A DNA stretch of 24,369 bases, taken from the NCBI GenBank assembly GCA_000385875.2, contig KK365256.1, positions 1 through 24,369 of the forward strand, in the 5' to 3' direction. Positions 1-9,619 of this stretch are shown piece after piece. The notes below the pieces were generated by a model. That model saw only the letters and a program-made list of their open reading frames with translations. It was not told the DNA's origin and searched no databases. This DNA is from Anncaliia algerae PRA339 (lineage: Eukaryota > Microsporidia > Tubulinosematidae). Each line of letters starts with the position of its first letter. Within the stretch, counting starts at the first letter, position 1. The position numbers were made by a program, and so were the translations under genes.

Positions 1-291
1 CCCCATCAAATCCTCAATTGCAAATAAATAGAAAAAACATTCAGTCAATCTTAAATCTGAAAGAATCATCATGAAATCAGGATATTAGACGTAATAATTT
101 GATGATTAAATTGATGCTAGATTTGTTAGAAATTGAATTATCACAACAGAAAAATACCTACAAAAAAATAGATTTATAGTTCATTTAAAGTGACTTATTC
201 CTGGATAAAAAGCACAATATAGTTTCTAATAGCAAATTAGATGAGCAGATATAATTATGGTAATTTATAAAATCATCCAATTGCAATTTAA
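1..291. other. left-edge spacer without a gene
   Basis: No gene is seen. Short open stretches occur on both strands, for example a minus-strand run around 30-150 with a CC pair followed by Asn-Ser-Ile-Ser and a hydrophobic helix. That would fit the zinc/SIR region of another Merlin-type transposase relic, but it is too short and too ambiguous to call. Confidence 0.3.
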
Positions 292-465
292 GAATGGGAA
301 ACACTATTTCTTTTGATAAATGGGAAATTGTACAGATAGTTTTGCCCTCATTGTAAATATATAGATTGATCTGTTAGTTTTTTCTTGAATTTAGTGATAT
401 ATTTAAATTTTTGCATACTTAATGCTATTTTTAGAATTTCCGATTTTTTACTGTCCTTTTTATAA
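292..465 (+). pseudogene. possible Merlin-type transposase N-terminal fragment
   Basis: One plus-strand frame stays open for 58 codons apart from stops at 337 and 367. It reads a hydrophobic LLINGKLYR segment, then FCPHCKYI (a CxxC pair), then SVSFF followed by a Leu/Ile/Phe-rich helix. Merlin/IS1016 transposases begin in this order: a 'FL..g.l' helix, a CxxC zinc pair, an SIR-x-SFF block and a hydrophobic helix. No downstream DDE part follows, because the spacer ends at the 3' end of the next gene. If real, it is a truncated relic. It is the weakest of the Merlin calls and could be chance. Confidence 0.25.
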
Positions 466-560
466 AAATATAATAAATGTTCTATTTTTTAAATATTTTA
501 TTTTTTTATATATTTAACTTATACACCATTACAAATATAATTTATTATTCATATGATTTA

Positions 561-3269
561 TTAATCTCTATTATATTCTTTAAGGAGTGTTTCTATAAAT
601 GAATTAATCTGAATGCTATCCTCTTGAAATATATTTAGTAATCTGTTAATTGATTCATGCTTAATGAACTTATGCAATTCAAATATAAAAGTAACATACC
701 TTTTAAAGAAAGGTCTGGTTGAATAAAAACACATATTGTACAAATCATTGAAGTTTAAATATTTTTCCATGCTACAAGTATGTTTAATATAAGCAATATT
801 TTCTAAAGAAAACATTGTAAATATGTTCTGATTAAACCAATAGACTACAAGAGATGTTAAATCTTCTATTCTGTACTTTCTTAAATACATTTCATTGATG
901 TCCTCTTCCTGTGAAAACTCCCCATATATTTCTTTTATTGTATTTCTATTAGGTAAAAAGAGATCATCATAAAATATAAGTTGATTCATTTTCTTTTGTG
1001 ATATTTTCATCCCATTTAAAGTATATTCTAAATCATTAAAGGTTGACAATGATTTAAAAAATGTTGTCTCATTGGATAATTTCACTATGCTTAATTCATC
1101 TCTGCTTGCAAAATTACATTCGTTATGAACATTAATCAAATAAAAATGTGCATAATCAAAGAGAAAATCCAGTTTTTTATAGCTAATTAGATTAAAAAAA
1201 TTAAAGGATGTTTTTAGGTACTTTTTAAAGATTTTCTCTTTTTGCTTTGGTACCTTTTCTATTTCTCTCTTAAAATTAAAATGGAATTGTTCCTGAAACG
1301 GTGGGGTTATTGAGTATCTGTGTATCTCATCAATCAATGCCTTAGCAAAATTCTCTGAGGAATCATCTAAAATAATTTCGTCAATAAATTCAAAGGAATT
1401 ATAATTAATTCTTTTCAATTTACACTGATTAGAGCCAAATTCACAAAATAATGATTTACTATTATTTAATTTCAAATTCTCTTCTAAATCATTTAAAAAC
1501 AATACAAAACTACTATCATTTCTATTGTTAAAATATTCATTTTTATCAAATATGCGATAGAATATCCTCTTATTTTCTATTTTCTTGTAAAATAAGTTAT
1601 CACATCTACCACTTAAAAGAAAACAAAGATTTTTCAAAACATAGAAACATTCTAAAAAAATATCTAAATTCATTGCAGTAAATTCTAGTTTATATTCATT
1701 ATTATCATAAAAAATTACAAAATTAATATCGCTAATGCATCTTACTTCCACATTTTCATATTCTGTTTTAAAAATAATTTGTAATTTATTTCCTTCACAT
1801 GGGCTTAATAATGCAATTGAATCTGTGAATATTGCAACAGATAGTTTATCTTTTAATTTACTATCAAATGAACAAATATAACCTTTACCATTTGTACATG
1901 AAATTATACAACCATCTTTTAACTGCTTTTTAAATTTAATGGTTTCTTCAATAGAACATATTTGTGATTTTTTATCATTTACTTCTGTTAAAAAATCTTT
2001 TAAAGTTTCAATAATTTTTAGGCATTTAACAAAATTTTGTGAAGGATTTGGTAAAAATTTGATAAAATTTTCCATAAATAAAACATAATGGCACAATTTC
2101 TGATGAGGCTTTTTAAATAATGTCTTCCAAGTTAGCATATTAGTCGTGGAGAGATTCAAATTGAGAAACTCTTTTTCTGTAAACAATTTTTCAGAATAAT
2201 CAAAGGATTTTATTAAGAATGACTTGTAAGAATCTAATTTGTTGACTTCCTGAAAAAATACATTCAAAATATTTTCCAAAAGTCTTTCAGTTTCCTTTTT
2301 TCCCATATAAAAATCAACCTTTTGAATAAAATATTCTGTCATTTCTGCCTTTCTCAATATATCAACATCAAATTCTGTATCTTCTAGCAACTTAGTCAAC
2401 AAATCAAAGCTAAAATCTCTTAGATGTATCAAATTATTAATTATTCCTTCCAAATAAAAGAATTTCCCTTTTAATTCGTTTTTCTCAATAATTTCAAAAA
2501 AAATACATTCTAAAAGTCTCTGTACATCTGAATTATATGACAATTCAGAAACTAAAAAATCTTTTATTCTTTGCCTTAATTCGTTTTTATCATCGTTAAA
2601 TACAAATACTTTTTTAATTTCTTTTGCTTTATGCAATGTCTTTATTTGATTAATGCTATAAATAGTTTTTTTAGAAATCTCAGTTCCTAATAAATTTTTT
2701 AAATGAAGTAGATCCTTTGATGAAATATTAACCACATATTCATCCATATTTATCAAATTGTCAATGATACATAGTTCCTTATCTTGTAATGGAATAGCGA
2801 CAGCCTTGCTAAGAATATGCATTGATAAAAAAACATCTTTACTAGTTCTTAAGTTTTCTAAAATTTTATTTTTAGTTGATTCTAAATTTGTAAAAGTTTC
2901 AGGTTCTTTAAGAATTTCCTCAGCAGAAAGAAAACTAAAGATATTCTTTTTTGTACTTTTAATTTTGCACTCTGGTTTAATGATCCAATCATTTTGAAAT
3001 ACTGAAATAAAATATTGATCTAATGCTGTTTTTAAAATAAATGTCTCATCTGATTTATGCATCACAAGATTTGAATCAATTGAAATTAATTTAAATCCTA
3101 AAATGCTTCTTACATAAACAAAATATACAGAATCAACATTTTTAACAGATATTAGAATATGACCAATCATTTCTAAATATGAGTAATAACTATAATGTTC
3201 ATGGTTATAAAAGTGTGTTTCATAGTGGTCTAAAAGAGGTTCGTTTACATTCGTATGCTTGATTGTCAT
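561..3269 (-). CDS. DH-PH (RhoGEF-like) protein with degenerate RhoGAP-like C-terminus
   Basis: A 902-aa protein. Residues about 245-435 fit a Dbl-homology domain. The best block is conserved region 3 at 380-432, where KKPHQKLCHYVLFMENFI matches the family pattern 'L.kPvQRl.rY.LLl..ll' and ends in EVN. Residues about 448-551 fit a PH domain: beta strands, then a terminal helix (DIFLECFYVLKNLCFLL). DH-PH proteins load GTP on Rho-type GTPases, typically at membranes and the actin cytoskeleton. Residues about 768-890 follow the RhoGAP fold pattern (DLFLPNRNTIKEIYGEFSQ, then YRIEDLTSLVVYWFNQN). The arginine-finger position appears to be Leu, and the LK-x-x-LREL helix has lost its Lys and Arg, so GAP activity is unlikely. 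Residues 1-240 and 560-740 are unassigned. The start has a GG doublet 4-5 nt upstream. I trust the DH call most, then PH, then the GAP-like tail. Confidence 0.55.
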   Translation of the reverse strand: MTIKHTNVNEPLLDHYETHFYNHEHYSYYSYLEMIGHILISVKNVDSVYFVYVRSILGFKLISIDSNLVMHKSDETFILKTALDQYFISVFQNDWIIKPECKIKSTKKNIFSFLSAEEILKEPETFTNLESTKNKILENLRTSKDVFLSMHILSKAVAIPLQDKELCIIDNLINMDEYVVNISSKDLLHLKNLLGTEISKKTIYSINQIKTLHKAKEIKKVFVFNDDKNELRQRIKDFLVSELSYNSDVQRLLECIFFEIIEKNELKGKFFYLEGIINNLIHLRDFSFDLLTKLLEDTEFDVDILRKAEMTEYFIQKVDFYMGKKETERLLENILNVFFQEVNKLDSYKSFLIKSFDYSEKLFTEKEFLNLNLSTTNMLTWKTLFKKPHQKLCHYVLFMENFIKFLPNPSQNFVKCLKIIETLKDFLTEVNDKKSQICSIEETIKFKKQLKDGCIISCTNGKGYICSFDSKLKDKLSVAIFTDSIALLSPCEGNKLQIIFKTEYENVEVRCISDINFVIFYDNNEYKLEFTAMNLDIFLECFYVLKNLCFLLSGRCDNLFYKKIENKRIFYRIFDKNEYFNNRNDSSFVLFLNDLEENLKLNNSKSLFCEFGSNQCKLKRINYNSFEFIDEIILDDSSENFAKALIDEIHRYSITPPFQEQFHFNFKREIEKVPKQKEKIFKKYLKTSFNFFNLISYKKLDFLFDYAHFYLINVHNECNFASRDELSIVKLSNETTFFKSLSTFNDLEYTLNGMKISQKKMNQLIFYDDLFLPNRNTIKEIYGEFSQEEDINEMYLRKYRIEDLTSLVVYWFNQNIFTMFSLENIAYIKHTCSMEKYLNFNDLYNMCFYSTRPFFKRYVTFIFELHKFIKHESINRLLNIFQEDSIQINSFIETLLKEYNRD

Positions 3270-3539
3270 AATCCTTTTTTATTTTGTTATTTATGTTTTA
3301 TTTAGATAAATTAAAAATATTATTATTTATATTATTTAATTTATTTTAATAATTTATTTTTTTAAATAAATTATTTTATTGTAAAATTACGATGTAAACT
3401 TAGTATTCTGATAAGGTTTAAATCTAAAAAATTATAAATTAAAATCATTGATAAAAAGAACATAAAAAATAATTTTAAATATATTAATAATCTTTAAGTA
3501 AAAACCTTAATATAATAGAGCATATTATGTAAAGTGTAA

Positions 3540-4178
3540 CAGAAAAATCCTAATGCATCTTTTGTATTTTATTGCTGTAATTCTGTCTTCAAGTATCCAT
3601 TAATCTTTGAGAATGCACTTATCCTTAATTTTTTAAATATATTTAATAAAACTGCTTTTTATAGTAATATTTTTCATTAAATCCATTTCTGTACTTTAAA
3701 TATATCAACTTTGTGTTTCTCTTACATGATTCTCATTTGGAGAAAAAAACACCATACAACCTAATCTCTCAAACATCATCTACATGAATTGGTATATCAT
3801 TGGTGTGGATAAACCATACAAGCAAAACTATTTTAAAAACATTATTATTTTATTAAAAAGGTGTATAATTTTTTGCATTTAACAATTTTATACTTTTTAT
3901 TGGAGAAAACTTCAAAATTTGTTATGCCTAGAGTTGATAGTGCAAAATTCAATTTAAAAATTTCCTTCTTATTGACATGGATGTTTTGTGCTTTTTGAGA
4001 TAAATATTTTATGTATATAATAAATCAAAGTATATTTTATCATGTAAAAACTATTCCTCATAGGTTACACATTCTAAGAATTATCTCATTTAAGAGAAGA
4101 TGGATTTCTTTCATTAGAACAGTGATAAATATTTGGTTAGTTTATTTGCGTTTCTTTTTATATCGCGTGATTTTTTAA
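3540..4178 (+). pseudogene. decayed Merlin/IS1016-type transposase
   Basis: Three plus-strand blocks lie in family order and switch frames. Block 1 (3540-3680) has CCNSVFKYPLIFENA and a hydrophobic helix, resembling the SIR-x-S-x-FE-N-S region. Block 2 (3730-3882) has a FSFGEKN segment, where the preceding bases read D-S-H in another frame (expected DESxFG, the first catalytic acid), then NWYIIGVDKPYK (expected W-x-F/I-G-x-V/I-D/E-R/K). Block 3 (3999-4178) is open for 59 codons with INQSIFY (expected VNHSxNF), a short HRLHIL stretch at the HT-x-x-IE site, and YLRFFLYR near the end (expected YLxEFxxR). Merlin is a DDE cut-and-paste element known from microsporidia. The third catalytic site is not recognisable, and stops and frameshifts make this a relic. 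I did not see terminal repeats. Confidence 0.55.
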
Positions 4179-4521
4179 TTTTTAAATGAAAAATCATCCC
4201 TGAAATAGTCGACGAATTCTTTACAATATTAGAGTAAAATTCTTTTTGATATTTTAGAATTAGGAGAAATAAAACATTTAAAAATCCTTAAATATTTTTT
4301 AAATATCAAGAATTAAATTTTGGAATAAGTTATATCTTAAAATCCTGCATCTGCTAAAATGCAGTGGAAGTTTCAAATCCATTTCCTTAACATAGCATTT
4401 TTAACAAAGAAAAATGTACTTTTCTGGAGTAATTAAAACAATTTTAGTTCTTGTATAATATTTAATATATATTGAAAATTTTCATAAATAGATGTCTAGT
4501 TGTCTTATATTTGTGGTATGA
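4179..4521. other. spacer, nothing recognised
   Basis: AT-rich sequence between two mobile-element relics. I see no open frame of note, no RNA gene and no repeat that I can support. Confidence 0.4.
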
Positions 4522-4921
4522 ATATATTTTAATTGCAAAAATGGGCAACAAGGACCTAGTAAATGTCGTTTTATGTATTTAGTAGCTGGGTTTCATGATA
4601 CTAGCCATCAAGCCATAAAATTTAAAATATATTTAAATAATATTGTTTTACAATGCTTTCGTAAAAAAGAAATTATATTTTCTTCCATTGATTTAAAAAA
4701 TTATATAACAAATCTCAAAATATCAATATTTATTATTTTTAGATATTTATAATTAGCATTGTATCTCTCAGCATCTTGTCCATATCTGAGGTAATTTAAG
4801 TATATACTTTTTACTTTATGAGTAAAAGACTTGTTCATAAAAGCTATATTCTATTTACTTTTTCTGTATTTATATTTTAAATTTAATAGGGATTAAACCT
4901 TCCTTTCTTGATGTGGCTTAA
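4522..4921 (+). pseudogene. possible Ty3/gypsy-type integrase fragment
   Basis: A 76-codon open frame (4522-4752) reads VAGFHDTSHQAIKFKIYL and, about 30 residues later, IDLKNYITNLKIS. This resembles the integrase zinc region (H-x3-H, then 'di..yi..C..C'), with both cysteines lost. A second frame (4841-4921) reads YILNLIGIKPSF, resembling the 'vDlIGp.p.S' start of the integrase core with its first Asp changed to Asn. Order, strand and spacing fit. The second and third catalytic sites were not found downstream. The call is by eye and moderately uncertain. Confidence 0.3.
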
Positions 4922-5537
4922 AATATCAATTAGAATCAAATTAAAGGTATAAAGTGACTAAAATTTCTATGTAAAATAAATATTTAAACTTTTTGTAGGG
5001 ATTTTAAGTATATATTTATTTCTAAACATCATCTTGAATATTTCCACCTTCATTAAGTTTTGTAAACATTACAATTGTTATTAATTCTTGTTGATTTAAT
5101 AGTTACTGTTTTATTTTTTGCTGTATTTTCTATGTCTACAAATCTTATTATTAAGAAATATGAATCATTTGCAAAACTATATTACATTATTTCCAAAATA
5201 TGAATATATAAAAAATTTATTATTTCATGCATGATATTATTTATTAATAATTTATGCTCGATAACTTTTAATCCTCAAAAACAAAAATTCCAATTCTCAG
5301 ATTAATTTATCATATATGATTTAAGATCTTTTAAGAACATAAAATATTTTCAAAAGGCTATTTATTAGAATAATATTAAAACTAATTGTAAATTTAAAGT
5401 TCAATTAATACAAAATTTCTAAATTGAATCTATAATTTTATTTTCAAAGACTTGTTCTAAGGATATAATATAATTAATAATTTTATTATTCCAATCAAAA
5501 TCTCTTTTTGTTAATATTTTAAAAGAGTTTTAATTAG
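4922..5537. other. spacer, nothing firm
   Basis: AT-rich sequence. A run of about 40 codons around 5110-5230 on the plus strand (hydrophobic, then HLQNYITLFPKYEY) could belong to the preceding integrase relic, but it carries no diagnostic motif. No RNA gene was recognised. Confidence 0.35.
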
Positions 5538-5769
5538 AAAAAGATATTAAATAGTGAAATGGGTGAAAAGGAATTTTATGTTGTCATAAATTAATGAGAT
5601 ATTAAAAAGATTTGAAAATAATTTTTATTTAAATAAAATACAAATGACAGAGGATATGATTATGGGGCAAAAGAACAAAAAGAGCAAGGAATCAAAGCTA
5701 TAATTGTTTGCTAAAACAAAAATAGACCTTTCTTTGAGGAACAATATTAAATTGTATTTCTATGACTAG
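5538..5769 (+). pseudogene. decayed piggyBac-like transposase fragment
   Basis: Plus-strand blocks in two or three frames read in order: GEKEFYVVIN (5538-5594), INEILKRFENNF then QMTEDMIMGQKN (5590-5703), EQGIKAIIVC in another frame just before 5700, and AKTKIDLSLRNNIKLYFYD (to 5769). piggyBac transposases (DDE_Tnp_1_7) have, in this order, 'I..l...F..nf', the first catalytic acid in 'sxDExMipfKGR', then 'KP.kwGiK.fvlC' and 'GY...f.iY'. The Asp-Glu pair survives as Glu-Asp. In-frame stops show that it is dead. The short span keeps the call moderate. Confidence 0.4.
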
Positions 5770-5937
5770 TTATATTGAATAAACTAATATTAAAAATTTA
5801 TAAGGAAGCTATGAAAAATAGATTAGAAGCTTTAGTATTTTAATTTAATATTAAAAATCAATGCTTTATATGCAACATTAGTATGTATATTTTTAAAATA
5901 TAGAAATTGATAAACTGAAACAAATTGTAAAAAACTT

Positions 5938-8331
5938 TTATTTTTCTTCATAATGATATTTAAAATCTAATTTTATAAAATGATAATTTTTAAATATCTC
6001 TTCACATTCTTCTCTTGTTCCGATAATTTCAGCTTTAAAATATATTAGAAATTTTCTCAACTTTTTAAGCTTTTTAAAAATAATAATCTCTTTTACTTGT
6101 AAAGGTTTGGGTGTTATAGTTATTTCTGTTAAATAATCAAAATCTTCTAAAAATTTAAATTCAAAATCGTATAAATTATTAGTTTTTTCATTATTTAATT
6201 TAATTCTTTTTAAAGTGTATGTTAGATTCTTAAAATGTGCTATTTCTTTTATAATCTTATCTGTACTGTTGTCCAATACTATTTCAATATTTCCTATGGA
6301 TGAAAATAAGTGTAAAATATTTAAAGAATTTAAATCTGGGAATAAAAATGATATTTTAGTTACTGTGCGATTGATTTTTTCTTCAATATTTTTTACCTTT
6401 ATTAATTCAATCTTTTTGTGTAGAATAATTTCTTGAGTACAAATATTTTTCAACACTTGAATAAGAACATTAATATTAAATATGGATTTAACATGTAGAA
6501 TTTTTAAATAAGTTTTAAATTTTGTTGGTTCTAGTCCATTATCAAATTCTTTTATTTCAGATATTTGTATAGATTTATGTTTTTCAAGTTTCTTGAATGG
6601 ATAAATACTTCTTTCATCAGTAGTAAAACAAATAACATTTTTACCTATATTTGAATGGTTTAGTATTTCATCAGAATATGCTTCAGAAATAGAAATATTT
6701 TCAAAATATACTTTGCAAGCATCATCCAAATTCATAAGAAAATTCTTTACATTTTTCGAAATTCTTGTGTTTTTAATTGCAATTTCTTTAATGAAACTGT
6801 ATTTTTTAAAAAAGGCGATATTATTGTTTACATTTTTTGCATTTTCTATTTCCAAAGTCAATTTTATTTCACTTCTTTCATCAAAATTTTCAAGTAAACT
6901 TATGCAGGTTTCTAATGTACAAAATAATTCTAGTTCGCATATCTTATTATTTTTCAGAATTGAAGGAAAAAATGTTTCTAAATTATCATTTCTTATGTTT
7001 CTATAGTCCTTAACCTTTATTTTTTTTATTTGTATATGTTTTGTTTCCTCTTCCAAATCAATACAAAGATCAACTTTTTGATATTTATATTCTTTTAAAA
7101 GAAGCAATAAATTTTCTATGTCTTTATAATTATCTATTGATAATGCGAATGTAGCTCTTTTAAACTTCTTAAAAGAACTTTCCAAACAAGATATACACAA
7201 AGGTGTGTTTTCTAAACTAAGGGTTCCATTAATTTCCTGAGAAGCAAAGAGATTTAAGTCGATGATTTGGTTATTTTTGAATATTAAATATTCTAATTTC
7301 TTTGGTAAGCAGCAGATATCATTTAAAACACAATATTTTAAACAAGAACAAATTATTTCATTCATTAAATTCTTGGAATCTATTTTAAATGAACAAGAGC
7401 TTAAATTCAAATATTTGCAATTTACCATTTTTTCAAACGATTTTAAATCTTTTATGTTCAGTCTATTATAAGAAACATCTAAATTTGTAATTTTTTCTAA
7501 ATTCTGTTTAAACAATTTTCCAAACCATCCAGGCTTTAACCCTGTATTTCTAAGTTGTATTTTTTCTATATTAGATATATTTAAAGCAGAAAATAAAATC
7601 TCTGCATCTGATATTTTAAATCCATCATACACAGTTTTCAGTTTCAATTCTTTGATATCAAATATTTGCATAACTTTATTAATTATATTAAATAATGTCA
7701 CACTTTTTTCATTTTTCCCTAGAGATATTACTCCTTTAATTCCATTTTTAATTTCATTTGTTAGTTCATGTGCTATTGATGAAAAAATAACTAAACTTCC
7801 GCTAGAATCTTCAAATTCTTCTAAACAAGAATTGAATTCCTGGTAATATTTATAAAAAAATAAATTATTATTGTGCAAACTGAAATTCACTTTAAATTTT
7901 TTACAAATAAATCTCATAAGTATCACAAATACATCTAATTTCTTGGTATTATAAAAATTTTCAATAATTTCTTCATATGTTTTTATATTAAATCCAAATC
8001 CAGCCAAATTCATAAAAAAAATTAATAATTTTTTGTCATCCTTTATAAAAATATTGTCCATTAAACTTAGGATATCTCGTATATTTTTACTCCTGATATT
8101 TGAATCATTTGCAAAATTTTTTAGTGTTAATTTTACAAATAATACAAAACTTTTTAGATCAGTTGTGTCAAAGAAATATTTGTCAGACTTGGGATTATAA
8201 AAATTAAATACACTAATTTTCTCACTTGGAATTAAAAGTATCTTATCATTCTTTAGGTAAATTAATGATTCTTTGAAGAAATTATTTGAAATCGGAAAAA
8301 TATAAATCATTATCAAATTTAAATAAAACAT
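5938..8331 (-). CDS. leucine-rich-repeat protein, possibly secreted
   Basis: A 797-aa protein. Residues about 225-380 hold irregular leucine-rich repeats: IEKIQLRNTGL, ITNLDVSYNRLNI, CKYLNLSSCSF, LEYLIFKNNQI and GTLSLENTPL. Further LRR-like strands are scattered to about residue 770. LRR solenoids bind other proteins, so the role is probably as a binding partner. The first 15 residues (FYLNLIMIYIFPIS) are hydrophobic and could be a signal peptide, but there is no positive n-region and no clear cleavage site. Microsporidia carry expanded, poorly conserved LRR families, and this may be one. The start context is weak (GGC 6-8 nt upstream). Met8 is a possible alternative start. The gene diverges from the kinase gene. 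There is no catalytic motif, so I give no specific function. Confidence 0.7.
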   Translation of the reverse strand: MFYLNLIMIYIFPISNNFFKESLIYLKNDKILLIPSEKISVFNFYNPKSDKYFFDTTDLKSFVLFVKLTLKNFANDSNIRSKNIRDILSLMDNIFIKDDKKLLIFFMNLAGFGFNIKTYEEIIENFYNTKKLDVFVILMRFICKKFKVNFSLHNNNLFFYKYYQEFNSCLEEFEDSSGSLVIFSSIAHELTNEIKNGIKGVISLGKNEKSVTLFNIINKVMQIFDIKELKLKTVYDGFKISDAEILFSALNISNIEKIQLRNTGLKPGWFGKLFKQNLEKITNLDVSYNRLNIKDLKSFEKMVNCKYLNLSSCSFKIDSKNLMNEIICSCLKYCVLNDICCLPKKLEYLIFKNNQIIDLNLFASQEINGTLSLENTPLCISCLESSFKKFKRATFALSIDNYKDIENLLLLLKEYKYQKVDLCIDLEEETKHIQIKKIKVKDYRNIRNDNLETFFPSILKNNKICELELFCTLETCISLLENFDERSEIKLTLEIENAKNVNNNIAFFKKYSFIKEIAIKNTRISKNVKNFLMNLDDACKVYFENISISEAYSDEILNHSNIGKNVICFTTDERSIYPFKKLEKHKSIQISEIKEFDNGLEPTKFKTYLKILHVKSIFNINVLIQVLKNICTQEIILHKKIELIKVKNIEEKINRTVTKISFLFPDLNSLNILHLFSSIGNIEIVLDNSTDKIIKEIAHFKNLTYTLKRIKLNNEKTNNLYDFEFKFLEDFDYLTEITITPKPLQVKEIIIFKKLKKLRKFLIYFKAEIIGTREECEEIFKNYHFIKLDFKYHYEEK

Positions 8332-8704
8332 AATCGCCTATCAATCTTTTGATTTTATTTAGGCTTTCAAAATAAATTAAAACTTAACCATCTTGTTCTA
8401 AATTGTCAAAAATAAATTTAATTTAGATTTAATTTTTACCCTAGATTTAAAAATAAAGCAAAATCAATTAAAGAGAAAATAATAAAATCAGAAAGGATAT
8501 TAAATTGTGAGGAAAAATCATTTGTTCACACGAATTGTGCATTTATACAAATAAAGAATTACAAAAAACTAAAATAAATTTTAGAAAAATTTAATCGCTG
8601 TCATTTTAATTATTTTTATTAAACACAAAGTGAATTTAAGAATCATTCTTAATTGCGGGCAAATCAAAAAAAAATATAAAAACTTAAAATATACATAGCT
8701 GGGG
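8332..8704. promoter_or_regulatory. shared spacer between divergent genes
   Basis: These 373 bp separate the divergent LRR and kinase genes and must hold both promoters. The only motif I can support is GGGG at 8701-8704, touching the kinase ATG. The rest is A/T-rich without a defined TATA-like site that I would call. Confidence 0.4.
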
Positions 8705-9619
8705 ATGTTTTTTACAAGAGATTTAATTTTTTGTAGGACTGTAGGTGAAGGAAGTTTTGGTAGAGTGGTTAAAGTATCAGCAAAACATTCCATTGATAAT
8801 TTAAAATACTTTGCTCTTAAACTCATTAAAAAAGACTCTATCAATTCTCAAGATTATGTAAACTCATTAATGAATGAAATTAAAATTTTCGGAGAAGTAA
8901 ATGGAGAACCATTTTTTCCAAGACTTTATGACACTTTTTATGCTGCTGACAGATTCTGCTTTTTAACAGATTTTTGCGAGGGTGGTGAGCTATTATCCTT
9001 AATTCATAAGACCAATGGATTTTCTCTTCAGCAAATTAAATTTTATGGTGCTGAGATATTGCTAGCGTTAGGGTCTTTACATGATAAAAATATTATATAC
9101 AGAGATCTTAAATCCGAAAATGTCTTATTAACCAGGGATGGCCACATAAAATTAGTTGATTTCGGTCTTTCAATAAAAACAACTTCATTAGTCAATGATA
9201 GAGTTGGAACTATTGAATGCATGGCACCTGAAGTCTTGAAAAAATCCAGTTATGGGAAAGAGGCAGATTTTTGGTCATTCGGTATATTATTATATGAAAT
9301 GTTCCACAAGGAAACGCCCTTTTCTGACGATCGCATTGATAAAATTGAAAACAAAATACTTTTTAAAGAATTAGACACAAGTAAAATCAAATGCCCAATA
9401 TTTGCAGATCTTCTGTGCCAACTTCTACACAAAAAACGTGAAAATCGATTAGGATATAAGCATGGGATAGCAGAAATTATGAAGCATCCTTTTTTTACTG
9501 AAGTAAATTGGAAAAAGATACAGGATATGAGCATTCATCCTCCAATTGATTCTGATAAATATTTAAGTGCCGAGAATTATCCTATCTACAGAGAAAGTAT
9601 ATATAATTTATTATCGTAG
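8705..9619 (+). CDS. AGC-family serine/threonine protein kinase
   Basis: A 304-aa protein that is almost only a kinase domain. Visible sites: glycine loop GEGSFG 14-19, ATP lysine K39 in ALKLIK, alpha-C Glu58, catalytic loop YRDLKSEN 132-139 (YRD is typical of AGC kinases), metal-binding DFG 152-154, APE 174-176, and DFWSFGILLYEM 188-199. The C-tail begins with NWKKIQ...HPPI (268-281), like the 'NW..i......PP' of Akt/S6K/PKC kinases, but there is no hydrophobic motif and no PH or C2 domain. At the site where PDK1 phosphorylates a Thr in AGC kinases (T-F-C-G-T-P-E), this protein has D165-R-V-G-T-I-E, so an Asp replaces the Thr. ATG directly follows GGGG, a good start signal. I am sure of the family but not of the ortholog. 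Confidence 0.9.
   Translation: MFFTRDLIFCRTVGEGSFGRVVKVSAKHSIDNLKYFALKLIKKDSINSQDYVNSLMNEIKIFGEVNGEPFFPRLYDTFYAADRFCFLTDFCEGGELLSLIHKTNGFSLQQIKFYGAEILLALGSLHDKNIIYRDLKSENVLLTRDGHIKLVDFGLSIKTTSLVNDRVGTIECMAPEVLKKSSYGKEADFWSFGILLYEMFHKETPFSDDRIDKIENKILFKELDTSKIKCPIFADLLCQLLHKKRENRLGYKHGIAEIMKHPFFTEVNWKKIQDMSIHPPIDSDKYLSAENYPIYRESIYNLLS

Noticed and set aside
9250-9534. 94-codon minus-strand ORF
   Set aside because: Shadow of the kinase domain.
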